A DNA stretch of 64,000 nucleotides from Acidobacteriota bacterium (GCA_021730945.1 JAKFYH010000042.1:62001-126000), one strand, 5' to 3'. Positions 27,383-36,968 are shown, counted from the stretch's first letter. The notes: generated by a model not told the origin, from the letters alone. Made by a program: numbers and translations.

Positions 27383-29419
27383 CTAGACGCCGTATTTTTC
27401 CGGGTCCCAGAGAAGCCCCAGTTCGGTCGGCGGCGCCATGTAGCCGGCGAGTGCGGAGGCGGCGACCACTGATGGCGAGGCCAGGTAGCCTTCGCCACCG
27501 AGGCCCATCCGATTCTGCCAGTTGCGATTGAATGAGGTGATGGCCCGCTGGCCCTTGACGAGCGCATCGCTGCCCTGGCCGAAACATGGTCCGCACCACG
27601 ACGCGCGGATCTGGCCGCCGACGTTGCGGAAGACATCGGCGATCGACTCGCCACCCAGCCGCGGGTCGGGCCGCTCAATCAACAGCTTGACGCCGCCCGA
27701 GCCGGGGAACACCACCAGCTCTTTCTGCACCTTGTCCAGACCCCTGGCCCGGGCCGCCACCAGCACCAGGGCCGCCGACAGCAAGTCGTCATAGCTGCCG
27801 TTGGTGCAGGACCCGATCATCGCCTTGTCGAACTCGATCCGCTCCTTCGCAACCTCCTCGGCCGGGAAGGCATTGCCGGGACTGAAGGGCTTGGCGATCA
27901 TCGGCGTGATGTCGTTCAGCACCAGCTCTTCGTCGATCTCGAACTGGGCATCGGGTCCGCAACCAAACTGCGGATACGGCAGTTCGTTCATCCCCTTCGC
28001 CTTGTACCACGCATAGGTGATCTCGTCGGGCGCGAACACGCCGTTGAGCGCCTCGGCCTCGGCCATCATGTTGGCAATGGTGTTGCGGAAGGCGATCGGC
28101 AGCTGCTGGCCGGCATCAACCAACTCCACCGACATGCCCTGCGACTGCTTCGCGCCCCAGCGCCGCAGCAGCTCGAGCACGATGTCCTTGCCGGTGACCC
28201 ACGGGCTCAGCTTGCCGCGGAAGGTGACCCGGCGCTCCCTGGCCATCGTGAAGTAGATGTAGCCGGTGGACCAGCCGAAGCCGAGCGTGGTCGACCCCAC
28301 GCCCATGCCGACCGCGCCGTAGGCGCCGTAGGCGCGGCTATGCGAGTCGGCGCCGGGGATGAATTGACCCGGCAGCACCAGTCCCTGCTCGGGAAAATAG
28401 AAGTGGAAGATGCCGTCGCCGGGCGTCGCGTAGTACGGCTTCTTGATGTCGTGAAACGCCGCGAACTGCCGCCCAATCCCCGTCTGCTTGTCATCGTCTT
28501 CTTTGCCGGTGAAGACGAAGTGATCGTTGGCCACCGCCGCCTGGCGCGGCAGAATCGAGTTGCCGCCGGTGATCTGGTTGAAGGTGTGGATGGAGAACGG
28601 CGCCGTGCCATCAGACGCGGGCAACAAGTCGGCATAGACCCGCAGCGTCGCGCCCGGCGCCACCTCCGCATCCTTGTCGACGCGATGGGCCCAGACGATC
28701 TGCGCGGTGGTGGACATGCGCTTCGACCGCTCGGCGTCGGGAAACACCACCGCCGGCGTGCGCGCCACCGAGGCGCGGAATTCGCGACGGCCGACGGCAA
28801 AGATGCCGCCGCTCTGGCGAATCTCGTCCTCCTTCGCGCTGAGTGGCACGGGGGTGTAGGTCTTGCCCTGCGTAAGGTTGACCACTTCACGCGACCCGGT
28901 TTCGTAGCTGAACTCGTCACCGTCCTTGGCGTCGGCCACCGCCTCGGGACTCTGCACCACGTGCAAGCCGAGGTTGAACGAGTTGCGGCGGAAGATGTCG
29001 CCCATGTTGTGGCCGCAGATGATCACCATCTCGAGGCCGACCTCGTCCGCGATCGCCTTGAGGCCGGCCGGCGACATCTCGCGCGAGCTGCCGATGGCGA
29101 AGCGGTCGCCGGCAATCACGAAGGTCTCGCCCTTGTGTACGCGGGCGCGAAAGTCCGGCATCAGATAGCGGAATGAACCCGCCTTCCAGCGCTCGTCCAG
29201 TGTGTCCAGGCTCTCCGACACGCAATCGGCGGCCGGCGTGATCTGGTCGGTGTCGATGGCATCGAGTTTCCTGCCCGGGTTCTTCGGATCCCACAGGATC
29301 AAAGCGATGCCGCGAATGGTCCGGCTGGCGTCGCCACCGGCCAAATCGCCGGCACGCGGGGCGGGCAACGTATCGAGCGTGACGCCCGGCTTGAGGATGG
29401 CGGGCTTGGCAATCTGCAT
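27383..29419 (-). CDS. aconitase-family hydro-lyase, swivel domain fused ahead of the large domain
   Basis: 678 residues. Residues of about 15-215 are the LeuD-like swivel domain ([38 protein letters not shown]). Residues 240-678 are the LeuC/aconitase large unit with [19 protein letters not shown] and iron-sulfur ligands C538 (IGSCTNGS), C609 and C612 (CGPCFG). In standard aconitases the swivel domain is C-terminal, so the order here is swapped, as in a leuD-leuC fusion. It should interconvert hydroxy-acids such as citrate/isocitrate or isopropylmalate. There are no leucine or TCA genes nearby to decide which. TACAAT lies nine bases before the ATG. Confidence 0.85.
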   Translation of the reverse strand: MQIAKPAILKPGVTLDTLPAPRAGDLAGGDASRTIRGIALILWDPKNPGRKLDAIDTDQITPAADCVSESLDTLDERWKAGSFRYLMPDFRARVHKGETFVIAGDRFAIGSSREMSPAGLKAIADEVGLEMVIICGHNMGDIFRRNSFNLGLHVVQSPEAVADAKDGDEFSYETGSREVVNLTQGKTYTPVPLSAKEDEIRQSGGIFAVGRREFRASVARTPAVVFPDAERSKRMSTTAQIVWAHRVDKDAEVAPGATLRVYADLLPASDGTAPFSIHTFNQITGGNSILPRQAAVANDHFVFTGKEDDDKQTGIGRQFAAFHDIKKPYYATPGDGIFHFYFPEQGLVLPGQFIPGADSHSRAYGAYGAVGMGVGSTTLGFGWSTGYIYFTMARERRVTFRGKLSPWVTGKDIVLELLRRWGAKQSQGMSVELVDAGQQLPIAFRNTIANMMAEAEALNGVFAPDEITYAWYKAKGMNELPYPQFGCGPDAQFEIDEELVLNDITPMIAKPFSPGNAFPAEEVAKERIEFDKAMIGSCTNGSYDDLLSAALVLVAARARGLDKVQKELVVFPGSGGVKLLIERPDPRLGGESIADVFRNVGGQIRASWCGPCFGQGSDALVKGQRAITSFNRNWQNRMGLGGEGYLASPSVVAASALAGYMAPPTELGLLWDPEKYGV

Positions 29420-29442
29420 AACCTCTCGATTGTAGCTTGTCG

Positions 29443-29516
29443 GGGATCAGGGATCAGGGATCAGGGATCAGGGATCAGGGATCAGGGATCAGGGATCAGG
29501 GATCAGGGATCAGGGA
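29443..29516. repeat. GGGATCA heptamer tandem repeat (family D)
   Basis: About 10.5 perfect copies of GGGATCA with period 7. It fills the space between the two divergent promoters TACAAT (minus, 29434-29429) and TACAAT (plus, 29518-29523), including where -35 elements would lie. Confidence 0.95.
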
Positions 29517-29517
29517 A

Positions 29518-29523
29518 TACAAT
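29518..29523 (+). promoter_or_regulatory. -10 element TACAAT, leaderless type
   Basis: TACAAT seven bases before the ATG at 29531, immediately after the heptamer repeat. Confidence 0.5.
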
Positions 29524-29530
29524 TCCGGGC

Positions 29531-31114
29531 ATGCGCTACACGACCATTGCCCTGACCGTTGCCCTTGCGGCGCTGTCGGTGACCACACCGATCGCGCAAG
29601 AGAAGATCGACAAAGACATCCAGTGGAAGATTCGCCGGGAAGCCACTGACAATTCGCAGATCCTCCGCACGCTGCATTTCCTGACCGACGTCTACGGTCC
29701 GCGCCTTACCGGTTCGCCCAACCTGAAGGCGGCCCAGGACTGGGTGGTCAAGGAAACCACGGCGTGGGGCCTCAAGAACGCGCACCTCGAGCCGTGGTCG
29801 TTCGGCCATCCCGGCTGGGCCAACGAGAAGTTGTCGGTGCACGTCACCGCGCCGGTAAAGGACTCGCTGGTTACGGAAGCGCTGGCGTGGACGCCCGGCA
29901 CCAACGGCCCGGTCACCGCACAGGCCGTGCAGCTGATCGTCCCGTCACAGCCGACCAAGGACGTGCTGACGAAGTTCTTTGCCGACAACACCGCCAGGGT
30001 GAAAGGCAAGTTCGTGATGGTCGGCGCCGCCACGCAAGTGCGCGTCACGATTCTCACGCCGCAGAAACGCCGCGAAGACAACGACGTGCGGGCGCAGTAT
30101 GACGGCAGCGCCGCCGCGGGCGGCTTCCCCGGCGGAGGCGGCCCGGGCGGGCCGCCCAATCCCAACGTGGTGCCGGCAGCGCAGGTCGCCGAGCAACTGG
30201 ATCAGTGGCTGGTCACTGCCGGAGCCGTTGGCCGCGTCAACGACGCCGGCCGCGAACACGGCCAGATCCGCGCCTTCAACAACCGCACCTTCGACCTCAC
30301 CAAGGCGGTTCCCACCGTGGTGATGCGCAATGAAGACTACGGCCGGCTGTCGCGCATCCTTGCCGACGGCACCCCCGTCGAACTCGAGATGAACATCGTC
30401 AACCGCACCTATCCGGAGGGCGCGACCGCCTATAACGTGATTGCGGAGATTCCCGGCACCGACAAGGCGCAGGAAGTAGTGATGCTCGGCGGCCACATTG
30501 ACTCGTGGCACTCGGCGACCGGCGCCACCGACAACGCGATCGGCTGCGCGACCATGCTCGAGGCCATTCGCATCCTCAATGCCATTGGCGTCAAGCCGCG
30601 CCGGACCATTCGCGTGGCGCTCTGGAGCGGCGAGGAGCAGGGCCTGCTCGGCTCGCAGGCCTACGTGAAGGAACACTTCGGCATGGTCGAGAACCCCAAG
30701 CCCGAGCACGCCAACTTCGCCGGCTACTTCAACATTGATTCCGGCACCGGCCGCGCGCGCGGGATGTCGGTGTTCGGCCCGGCCGACGCCGCCGCCATCT
30801 TGAGCCAGGCGACCCGGCCGTTTGAAGACAACGGCTTCTTCGGCGTGAGCGCCACCCAGAGCCGCCGGCGTGGCGGCACCGACTCGACGTCCTTTAACGA
30901 AGCCGGCCTGCCGGGTATTGGCATCTCGCAGGACCCGATCGAGTACGGCACCCACACCTGGCACACCAACCTCGACACCTTCGAGCGCATCATCGAGGAC
31001 GATGCGCAGCAGTCGGCAATGGTGATTGCGGCGGCGGTGTATCACCTGGCGATGCGGGATGAGAAGCTGCCGCGGCTGCCCAAGGAGCGGATGCCGCCGC
31101 TGCCCACGCCGTAG
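29531..31114 (+). CDS. secreted M28 zinc peptidase
   Basis: 527 residues with a signal peptide (ending TPIAQ near 23). The catalytic half starts near residue 300: GGHIDSWHS with the first zinc His, ATDNAIG with the bridging Asp, [11 protein letters not shown] with the catalytic Glu, and [10 protein letters not shown] with the last His. The N-terminal half includes a PA-like insertion carrying a Gly/Pro-rich loop ([15 protein letters not shown] near 205). The expected activity is aminopeptidase or carboxypeptidase action on exported peptides. The following gene, 39 bp downstream, may be co-transcribed. Confidence 0.92.
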   Translation: MRYTTIALTVALAALSVTTPIAQEKIDKDIQWKIRREATDNSQILRTLHFLTDVYGPRLTGSPNLKAAQDWVVKETTAWGLKNAHLEPWSFGHPGWANEKLSVHVTAPVKDSLVTEALAWTPGTNGPVTAQAVQLIVPSQPTKDVLTKFFADNTARVKGKFVMVGAATQVRVTILTPQKRREDNDVRAQYDGSAAAGGFPGGGGPGGPPNPNVVPAAQVAEQLDQWLVTAGAVGRVNDAGREHGQIRAFNNRTFDLTKAVPTVVMRNEDYGRLSRILADGTPVELEMNIVNRTYPEGATAYNVIAEIPGTDKAQEVVMLGGHIDSWHSATGATDNAIGCATMLEAIRILNAIGVKPRRTIRVALWSGEEQGLLGSQAYVKEHFGMVENPKPEHANFAGYFNIDSGTGRARGMSVFGPADAAAILSQATRPFEDNGFFGVSATQSRRRGGTDSTSFNEAGLPGIGISQDPIEYGTHTWHTNLDTFERIIEDDAQQSAMVIAAAVYHLAMRDEKLPRLPKERMPPLPTP

Positions 31115-31153
31115 GCACGCGGTTTGAAATAGCGGAGGACAGAGGGTGCCCAC

Positions 31154-32065
31154 ATGGTCCGTCTGTCCTCCGCTCCGGTCGTTCTTGCCTTCGTCCTGTC
31201 CTCGTCCGCGGTCGCGGCTGCACAGTCTGACACCTGCGACCCGGAGTTCCTCAATCGCGAGAGCTACCGCCTGGCCACCGACGCGCAGGCGCTCAATGTC
31301 ACGCGCCCGCGCACCAACTGGTGGGACGGCTTCGACGCCAGTTTGCGGAGCCATGCCGGCGCACTGGACGACCTGAACGAGGCCGCGCTGACCATTGCCG
31401 AGCGCGCCCTCGCGCTGGACGGGCGCAACCAACTGGCGCGCTCCCAGCTGGCGCGCCAGCTCGTGATCCTCGGCACCGACGGCAACCGCGCCCGCGCCGA
31501 GATCGACACGCTGTTTGCCGGCGGCGGCGCGCTGGCCTGGACCGCGACGCTCTACGACGTGGATGCCAGGAGCTTTTTTGTGATGGCGTTCGATCGCGCC
31601 GGTATCCGCGTGTTCCGCTTCGGTGAAGCCGCGCCGAAGTTCACCCGCCGCCTGGGAGTACCGCAGTTCCCCGGTCCGGACCAGGCCGGACTCTGGCGCG
31701 CGTGGGGCGGCTGCCTCGACGGCCTGCGCGCCGAGGCCTTCGTGCCGTGGAGCGATGTCCGCGAGATTGCCGCCGGCAACTACGTGTTGTGGTTCCGCTT
31801 CAACCGGCCGGTGACGGTCACATCGGATCGGAACAAGCGCGCCACGCTCAAGGAGTTCAAGGTGGCGCTGCACGGCGCCATGGGCTCGGTGCAGTACCAC
31901 GTGCGCCGCGACAGCGACGACCGTTGGTACGAGGAACCGAAGATTACCGGTGTCGGCATTGGACCATCCAGCTACCAGGATCGAATCCGCCGGGTGCTGG
32001 CGGCTGCGATCGATCCCGCCGGACGGATCGCCCTGCCGAAGCAGAAACGCGGCGCCGGCTGGTAG
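31154..32065 (+). CDS. secreted protein of unknown function
   Basis: 303 residues. The signal peptide ends at SAVAAAQ near residue 23. Residues 40-115 are helical and tetratricopeptide-like (LDDLNEAALTIAERALALDGRNQLARSQLA split over two helices). The C-terminal 180 residues are beta-rich with conserved-looking Trp and Cys (LWRAWGGCLDG, VLWFRFNRPV). It shares a likely transcript with the M28 peptidase upstream. No enzyme motif is visible. Function unknown. Confidence 0.7.
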   Translation: MVRLSSAPVVLAFVLSSSAVAAAQSDTCDPEFLNRESYRLATDAQALNVTRPRTNWWDGFDASLRSHAGALDDLNEAALTIAERALALDGRNQLARSQLARQLVILGTDGNRARAEIDTLFAGGGALAWTATLYDVDARSFFVMAFDRAGIRVFRFGEAAPKFTRRLGVPQFPGPDQAGLWRAWGGCLDGLRAEAFVPWSDVREIAAGNYVLWFRFNRPVTVTSDRNKRATLKEFKVALHGAMGSVQYHVRRDSDDRWYEEPKITGVGIGPSSYQDRIRRVLAAAIDPAGRIALPKQKRGAGW

Positions 32066-32965
32066 CTAGTTGGCGGAGTTCTTGAGGAAGCGGCGGACGT
32101 TGGAATAGGTGGCGGTGGCGACGATCTCGTCAAGGCTGAGCGCCGCCTTGTAGTACTCGCTCATCTGCGAAGGCACCCAGAAATCGAGCGCCTCGTTGCG
32201 CTTGAAGGTCACCGTGATCGCGCAGCGCACCGCCGGATCGGCGGCGTTCAATTCGGTCTTCACCACGGTCCCGGTGAATGGATCGATCCACAAGCGGCCG
32301 GTCAGCGCCAGGTCGCGTCCGCGCGTGGTCTTGATCAAGGTCGGCCGCGCCATCTCGCGGTAGGCCGCGCGCCGCAGCACCCGGCCGTCGATCGTCTCTT
32401 CGCCCTCGTCCGTGAACTCGAAGCGCTCGTTGACGCGCGGGTGCAGGAACATCATGGCCAGGGTCGGGATGTTGATGGTGCGGGCGACGTTGCCGACGTT
32501 GAACTTGGCGGTCTCGGCGCCGATCGCCGCCGCCTTCTCGAAGCGCTCCGGGTCGTTCAGTTGAAACAGCTTCAGCAGGCGATCGTCGCGCTGCCTGACC
32601 TTGGCGGCCTTCACTTCGTAGGCGTCGCGGAAGGCCATCCAGCCCTCGCCATCGCCGCCCAATTGCACCAGCAGGAAGTCGGCCTTGATTACCTGGCCGG
32701 TGCCCGCGCCGCCCGTGCGCATGCCGCCGCCGGGGTTGCTCCGGCTCAAGTTGTCGCCGGGATTGGGCGGCCGCTGCAGTTCCTGAACGTAGGTCTCGTC
32801 GGCGGCGAGCAAGGCGAACTTCTGCTCGTAAGCCATCACGTAACGCATGGCGCTGCCGATGACCGTGGTGAAGCCCGATCCCGGCGTGTTGCCGACCTGG
32901 CCGTGAACGCCGGCCGACAGGCCCACCACGAGCAGCGCGCCGATCGACGAGAGAGCAATTCGCAT
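32066..32965 (-). CDS. secreted protein of unknown function
   Basis: 299 residues from the ATG at 32965; longer frames upstream would overlap the divergent MATE gene. The signal peptide ends near 22 (AGVHG). The body alternates helices with a C-terminal beta-rich domain (GRLWIDPFTGTVVKTELN, CAITVTFKR) of the kind seen in outer-membrane lipoprotein carriers and in many acidobacterial secreted proteins. TAGGAT lies 17 bases upstream, so this gene would have a short leader. Function unknown. Confidence 0.72.
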   Translation of the reverse strand: MRIALSSIGALLVVGLSAGVHGQVGNTPGSGFTTVIGSAMRYVMAYEQKFALLAADETYVQELQRPPNPGDNLSRSNPGGGMRTGGAGTGQVIKADFLLVQLGGDGEGWMAFRDAYEVKAAKVRQRDDRLLKLFQLNDPERFEKAAAIGAETAKFNVGNVARTINIPTLAMMFLHPRVNERFEFTDEGEETIDGRVLRRAAYREMARPTLIKTTRGRDLALTGRLWIDPFTGTVVKTELNAADPAVRCAITVTFKRNEALDFWVPSQMSEYYKAALSLDEIVATATYSNVRRFLKNSAN

Positions 32966-33008
32966 ATCTGGCTCCGGAGCCCATCCTACCGTAAGCTTGA
33001 GGATTCCC

Positions 33009-34352
33009 GTGCGCGCCACGCTTCGCTCCGAACTGTTGCCGATGCTCCGCCTCGCCATTCCCGTGGTGATGGCCGAACTCGGCTGGATGGCCATGGGCGT
33101 GGTCGACACCTTGATGGTGGGACCACTCGGGCCAGAGGCGATCAGCGCCGTCGGCGTCGGCGCCGCCATGCACATCGCGTTCGCGGTGTTCGGCATGGGT
33201 GTGCTGCTCGGCCTCGATACCCTGGTGTCGCAGGCGTTCGGCGCCCGCAACATCCGCGACTGCCACCGCTGGCTGTTTGACGGCCTGGTGCTCGGCGCCC
33301 TCATGACGGTGCCGATTATGGTGGCGTGCGGGCTGCTGGCGGTCTCAATTCCCCGCCTGGGGTTCCACCCCGACGTGGCGCCGCCGCTGCAGTCGTACTT
33401 CATGGTCGTGATCTGGAGCACGCCGTTCCTGCTCGCCTATGCGGCGTGCCGCCGCTACCTGCAGGGCATGCACCTGGTGCAACCGATCATGTTCGCGCTG
33501 ATCTCCGCCAACATCTTCAACGCGGCCATGGACTGGCTGCTGATTTACGGCAACCTCGGTCTCCCCGAGCTCGGCGTGGCCGGCGCCGCCTGGGCGACCC
33601 TGCTGTCGCGCATCTACATGTGCGGAGCGCTGGTCGTGGCCATCTGGTGGTCCGATTCCCGTCATGGCCACGAAAGCCTGTGGCAGGTGCCGCGCATGGT
33701 CGACCCGACCCGCCTGCGGCAGTTGCTCGTCCTCGGACTGCCCGCCGCCTCGCAAGTGCTCGCTGAGGTTGGCGTCTTCGCGCTGGCCACTGCGCTGGCC
33801 GGCACGCTCGATCCGATCTCGGCGGCCTCGCACCAAATCGCCCTGAACCTGGCGGGCATCGCCTTCATGATCCCGCTTGGCCTCGGCTCGGCCGGCGCCG
33901 TCCGGGTGGGTCACGCCGTCGGCGCGGGCGACCGCGCCCGCGCTGCCGCCGCCGGGTGGACCGCGATCCTGCTGAGCGTGGCGTTCATGGTCAGCTCGGG
34001 GGCGGTGTTTGTCGCCATCCCGCGCACCCTGATCGGCCTGTTCAGCACCGACACCGAGGTACTCCGCGCCGGCACCTCGCTGCTCTATCTCGCCGCGGTG
34101 TTCCAGTTGTTCGACGGTCTCCAGGGCGTGATCACGGGTACGCTCAGGGGCCTGGGCAACACCCGCACGCCGATGTTGGTCAACCTGGCCGCGCACTGGC
34201 TGCTCGGCCTGCCGGTCAGCTACACCCTGTGCTTCATCGCCGGCTGGGGTGTCTGGGGACTGTGGGTCGGGCTATCGGTCGGCTTGATCGTCACCGGCGT
34301 GGTGCTGCTCTGGTCGTGGGCCATCGCCATCGCGAGGTATCAACGCCAATGA
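33009..34352 (+). CDS. MATE-family multidrug efflux transporter
   Basis: 447 residues from the GTG at 33009; a TTG four codons earlier (32997) is an alternative. Twelve transmembrane segments appear in two six-helix halves. The N-half starts LRLAIPVVMAELGWMAMGVVDTLMVG, split around a typical MATE helix 1, and the C-half carries GSAGAVRVGHAVGAGD. The family exports cationic drugs using Na+ or H+ gradients. The stop codon overlaps the start of the amidohydrolase gene (ATGA). Confidence 0.93.
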   Translation: MRATLRSELLPMLRLAIPVVMAELGWMAMGVVDTLMVGPLGPEAISAVGVGAAMHIAFAVFGMGVLLGLDTLVSQAFGARNIRDCHRWLFDGLVLGALMTVPIMVACGLLAVSIPRLGFHPDVAPPLQSYFMVVIWSTPFLLAYAACRRYLQGMHLVQPIMFALISANIFNAAMDWLLIYGNLGLPELGVAGAAWATLLSRIYMCGALVVAIWWSDSRHGHESLWQVPRMVDPTRLRQLLVLGLPAASQVLAEVGVFALATALAGTLDPISAASHQIALNLAGIAFMIPLGLGSAGAVRVGHAVGAGDRARAAAAGWTAILLSVAFMVSSGAVFVAIPRTLIGLFSTDTEVLRAGTSLLYLAAVFQLFDGLQGVITGTLRGLGNTRTPMLVNLAAHWLLGLPVSYTLCFIAGWGVWGLWVGLSVGLIVTGVVLLWSWAIAIARYQRQ

Positions 34353-35380
34353 TTTGCGACGCGCACGTGCATTTCTTTTCGCCCGGGTTCTTCGCGGCGC
34401 TCAAGGCCGACCGCGCGGCCGTCGCGGCACTCGGCATGGATTTTCCGGAGTCGATCGAGGCGCTGGCCGATCGCTGGGTGGCAGCTCTCGACGCCAACGG
34501 CGTCTCGCAGACGGCGCTGATGGCCAGCGTGCCAGACGACGCTGATTCGGTGGCCGCCGCCGTGGCGCGACATCCGTCGCGCTTCGTCGGCTTCTTCATG
34601 CTCGACCCGACCCGCGACGATGCCCTCGATTATGCGACGCGGGCCCTCGATGCCGGGCTGCGCACCATCTGCCTGTTCCCGGCGATGCATCGCTACGCGC
34701 TTCACGACGATCGCGTCACCCGCATCTTTGATCTGGCGGCCTCCTATGCGGCGCGAAACGCCGCCCCTACGAGCGCCGAAGGCGCGAGCCCTACGAGCGA
34801 AGCGAGCCCTACGAGCGAAGCGAGCCCTACGAGCGAAGCGAGCCCTACGAGCGAAGCGAGCCCTACGAGCGAAGCGAGCCCTACGAGCGAAGCGAGCCCC
34901 ACGCCCACCGCAGGTGGGCGCCCCAGCATCTTCGTGCACTGCGGCATCCTCTCAGTCGGCATCCGCAAGAAGCTGGGGCTGCCAAGCCCGTTCGACATCC
35001 GGTTCGGCAACCCGCTCGACCTGCACGGCGTGGCGCTGAGATTTCCGAACCTCAACATCATCGTTCCCCACTTCGGCGCCGGCCTGCTTCGCGAGGCGCT
35101 GATGGTCGCCAGCCTCTGCCCCAACGTCGTGCTCGACACCTCGAGCTCCAACTCGTGGATCAAGCAGACGCCCGGCCTCACGCTGGAGCAGGTCTTCCGC
35201 ACCGCCCTCGACGTGGTCGGTCCCGGCAGGCTGCTATTTGGCACCGACTCGTCGTTCTTCCCGCGTGGCTGGAACCGCGAGGTCTACGAGCGGCAGCGGG
35301 CGGCACTCACCACCCTGCAGCTGCAGGCGGCAGACCAGGCACAGATCTTCGCGGGCAACTTCGCGCGGCTGTTTGGGTAG
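34349..35380 (+). CDS. amidohydrolase-2 family metal-dependent hydrolase with repeat-encoded insertion
   Basis: 343 residues from the ATG at 34349. Metal-site residues of the TIM-barrel family are present: DAHVHFF at 4-10, FVHCGILS, IVPHFGAG and FGTDSSFF. Typical reactions are hydrolysis or decarboxylation of small aromatic or acyl substrates. Residues of about 134-190 are a low-complexity insertion made of SPTSEA repeated six times plus flanking variants, coded by family C DNA repeats. It lies between a barrel helix and the strand leading to VHCG, so in a surface loop. Translation is coupled to the MATE gene. Confidence 0.88.
   Translation: MICDAHVHFFSPGFFAALKADRAAVAALGMDFPESIEALADRWVAALDANGVSQTALMASVPDDADSVAAAVARHPSRFVGFFMLDPTRDDALDYATRALDAGLRTICLFPAMHRYALHDDRVTRIFDLAASYAARNAAPTSAEGASPTSEASPTSEASPTSEASPTSEASPTSEASPTSEASPTPTAGGRPSIFVHCGILSVGIRKKLGLPSPFDIRFGNPLDLHGVALRFPNLNIIVPHFGAGLLREALMVASLCPNVVLDTSSSNSWIKQTPGLTLEQVFRTALDVVGPGRLLFGTDSSFFPRGWNREVYERQRAALTTLQLQAADQAQIFAGNFARLFG
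34748..34920. repeat. hairpin repeat array with variable stems (family C, copy 3)
   Basis: Six perfect tandem copies of TACGAGCGAAGCGAGCCC (34792-34899) are flanked by variants with other stems: GCGGCG-CGAAA-CGCCGC (34748-34764), GCGCC-GAA-GGCGC (34773-34785) and CGCCCACC-GCA-GGTGGGCG (34902-34920). All stems are perfectly complementary. The whole array is in frame within the amidohydrolase gene. Confidence 0.93.
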
Positions 35381-35422
35381 GCGTATACAATGCCGCGACA
35401 GACCGAGAATCAGAGGCATCCC

Positions 35423-35956
35423 ATGGCAAAGAAGAAGAGCAAGTCCACCGCGCGCGCGACAGCGAAACCGGCACCGAAGAAACGTGCGAAAGCCAAGGCC
35501 AGCCTCAAGGCGGCCAAGAAGCCCGCCAGCAAGGCCGTCACGAAGCCGGTGGCCAAGGCGGCCTTGAAACGGGTCATCAACCCGTTGTTTGCGCCGATGA
35601 AAGGCGCCCAACGCCGCAACGTCGGACACGTGCGCCTGGAAGTGGCGCGCGCCGGCGCCGCGCGGGTCAAGCGGATGATCTATCCGCCCGGATTCCGCTG
35701 GTCGGTGGACATGAAGCCGGCCATCGGCACCGACCTCTGCGTGCACGCCCACGTCGGTTTCCTCGCCCACGGCGAATTCACTATCGAATACGCCGACGGC
35801 TGCGTCGTCGAGTTCAAGGCGCCGCAGGTGATCGCGATCGATCCCGGACACGACGGCTGGGTGGTTGGCCGCGAACCGGTCGTGCTGATCGAGTTCGACT
35901 TCGAGCGCGACACCGTCGTGCGGATGGGGATGCCGGGCACGCACCGGCACGACTGA
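35423..35956 (+). CDS. cupin-domain protein with lysine/alanine-rich N-terminal tail
   Basis: 177 residues from the ATG at 35423; an in-frame ATG at 35390 is inside the TATACAAT element and is less likely. Residues 1-55 are Lys/Ala/Pro-rich and histone H1-like (AKPAPKKRAKAKASLKAAKK). Residues 60-177 form a small beta-barrel of cupin type, with CVHAHVGFLAHGEF giving candidate metal His residues and GTHRHD at the C-terminus. The tail suggests DNA or RNA binding; the barrel ligand is unknown. It is followed one base later by the DUF1028 gene. Confidence 0.75.
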   Translation: MAKKKSKSTARATAKPAPKKRAKAKASLKAAKKPASKAVTKPVAKAALKRVINPLFAPMKGAQRRNVGHVRLEVARAGAARVKRMIYPPGFRWSVDMKPAIGTDLCVHAHVGFLAHGEFTIEYADGCVVEFKAPQVIAIDPGHDGWVVGREPVVLIEFDFERDTVVRMGMPGTHRHD

Positions 35957-35957
35957 C

Positions 35958-36935
35958 ATGAAGACGCTCCTCGTCCTGCTGCTCCTGCTGGTGCCGGCAC
36001 TGCCGGCCAGCGCCACCTTTTCTATCGTCGGCATCGACCCGGTGACCGGCGACCTGGGCATCGCCGTCGCCTCGCGCTACTTCGCGGTCGGCGCCGTCGT
36101 GCCGTGGGCCGATGCCGGGGTCGGCGCGGTCGCCACTCAGGCCGGCGTCAACGTGGGCTACGGTCCGCGGGCACTGGAGTTGCTGCGGCAAGGGTTGACG
36201 GCGCAACAGGTGATGGACCGCCTGTTCGCCGAGGATACGTTCCCCGGCAAGGACGGCCGCCAACTGGCCATCGTCGATGCCAAGGGCAACATCGCCGTGT
36301 TCACGGGCGACGCGGCGCAGCAATGGCGCGGTCACGTCAAGGGCGCCACCTGGTCGGCGCAGGGCAACATCCTGGTCGGCCAGCACGTGGTCGAGGCCAT
36401 GGGCCGCGCGTTCGAACAGACCCAGGACGAACTGGCCGAGAAGCTCTACGCCGCGCTGAAGGCCGGCGACCAGGCCGGCGGCGACAGCCGCGGACGCCAG
36501 TCAGCGTCGATCCTGGTGGTGCGCAAGGCCGGCGGCCGCAACACCAACAACGACCGCTATGTGTTCGTGAACGTCGACGATCACCCGGATCCGTTGAGCG
36601 AGCTAAGACGGCTGATGAACCTGCAGATGACGATCAATCATGGTGGAGCGGTCAATCGCGCGCTCACGGCGAGCGACTTCCCGAAGGCGCTGGCCTCCGC
36701 CGAGAAGCTGGTGGCCTATGCGCCACTCGATCCGGCCGCCTACGTGCGGGCCGGGTTCATCGCCTACCTGGCCGGCAGTCGCGACCGCGCCGCGGCCGCG
36801 TTCAGCCGCGCGAAGCAACTGACGCTGCCGGCGCAGTTCAAGGCCCTCTGGGACGGACAGTCGTCGAGAACGCCGGCCTTTGCCAAGGTCCTTGAAGACA
36901 AAGCGTTCGTGACCACTGTCCTGGGCGCGCCGTAG
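35958..36935 (+). CDS. secreted DUF1028 (Ntn-hydrolase-fold) protein
   Basis: 325 residues. The signal peptide ends at LPASA near 20. The DUF1028 body begins at once with ATFSIVGIDPVTGDLG, then IAVASRYFAVGAVVPWADAGVGAVATQA in the usual order and HPDPLSELRRL at the domain end near 215. A C-terminal 90-residue helical part resembles tetratricopeptide repeats (AYVRAGFIAYLAG, AAAAFSRAKQL). DUF1028 proteins have an Ntn-hydrolase fold and are linked to peptide or peptidoglycan breakdown, but activity is not proven. Confidence 0.9.
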   Translation: MKTLLVLLLLLVPALPASATFSIVGIDPVTGDLGIAVASRYFAVGAVVPWADAGVGAVATQAGVNVGYGPRALELLRQGLTAQQVMDRLFAEDTFPGKDGRQLAIVDAKGNIAVFTGDAAQQWRGHVKGATWSAQGNILVGQHVVEAMGRAFEQTQDELAEKLYAALKAGDQAGGDSRGRQSASILVVRKAGGRNTNNDRYVFVNVDDHPDPLSELRRLMNLQMTINHGGAVNRALTASDFPKALASAEKLVAYAPLDPAAYVRAGFIAYLAGSRDRAAAAFSRAKQLTLPAQFKALWDGQSSRTPAFAKVLEDKAFVTTVLGAP

Positions 36936-36954
36936 GAAACGGGGCTCAGGGCGC

Positions 36955-36960
36955 TACAAT
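36955..36960 (+). promoter_or_regulatory. -10 element TACAAT, near-leaderless
   Basis: TACAAT eight bases before the ATG at 36969. Confidence 0.5.
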
Positions 36961-36968
36961 CAACCGGT

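Noticed and set aside
29945-31900. 651-residue minus-strand open frame opposite the second M28 peptidase
   Set aside because: Shadow of two plus-strand secreted-protein genes; no domain pattern.
33956-34348. Upstream extension of the amidohydrolase frame
   Set aside because: This part lies inside the MATE gene in another frame; the ATG at 34349 gives the DAHVH metal motif at the N-terminus and an ATGA overlap.
34792-34899. CRISPR-like tandem array
   Set aside because: The 18-bp units are directly adjacent with no spacers, are in frame in an enzyme gene, and have no cas genes nearby.
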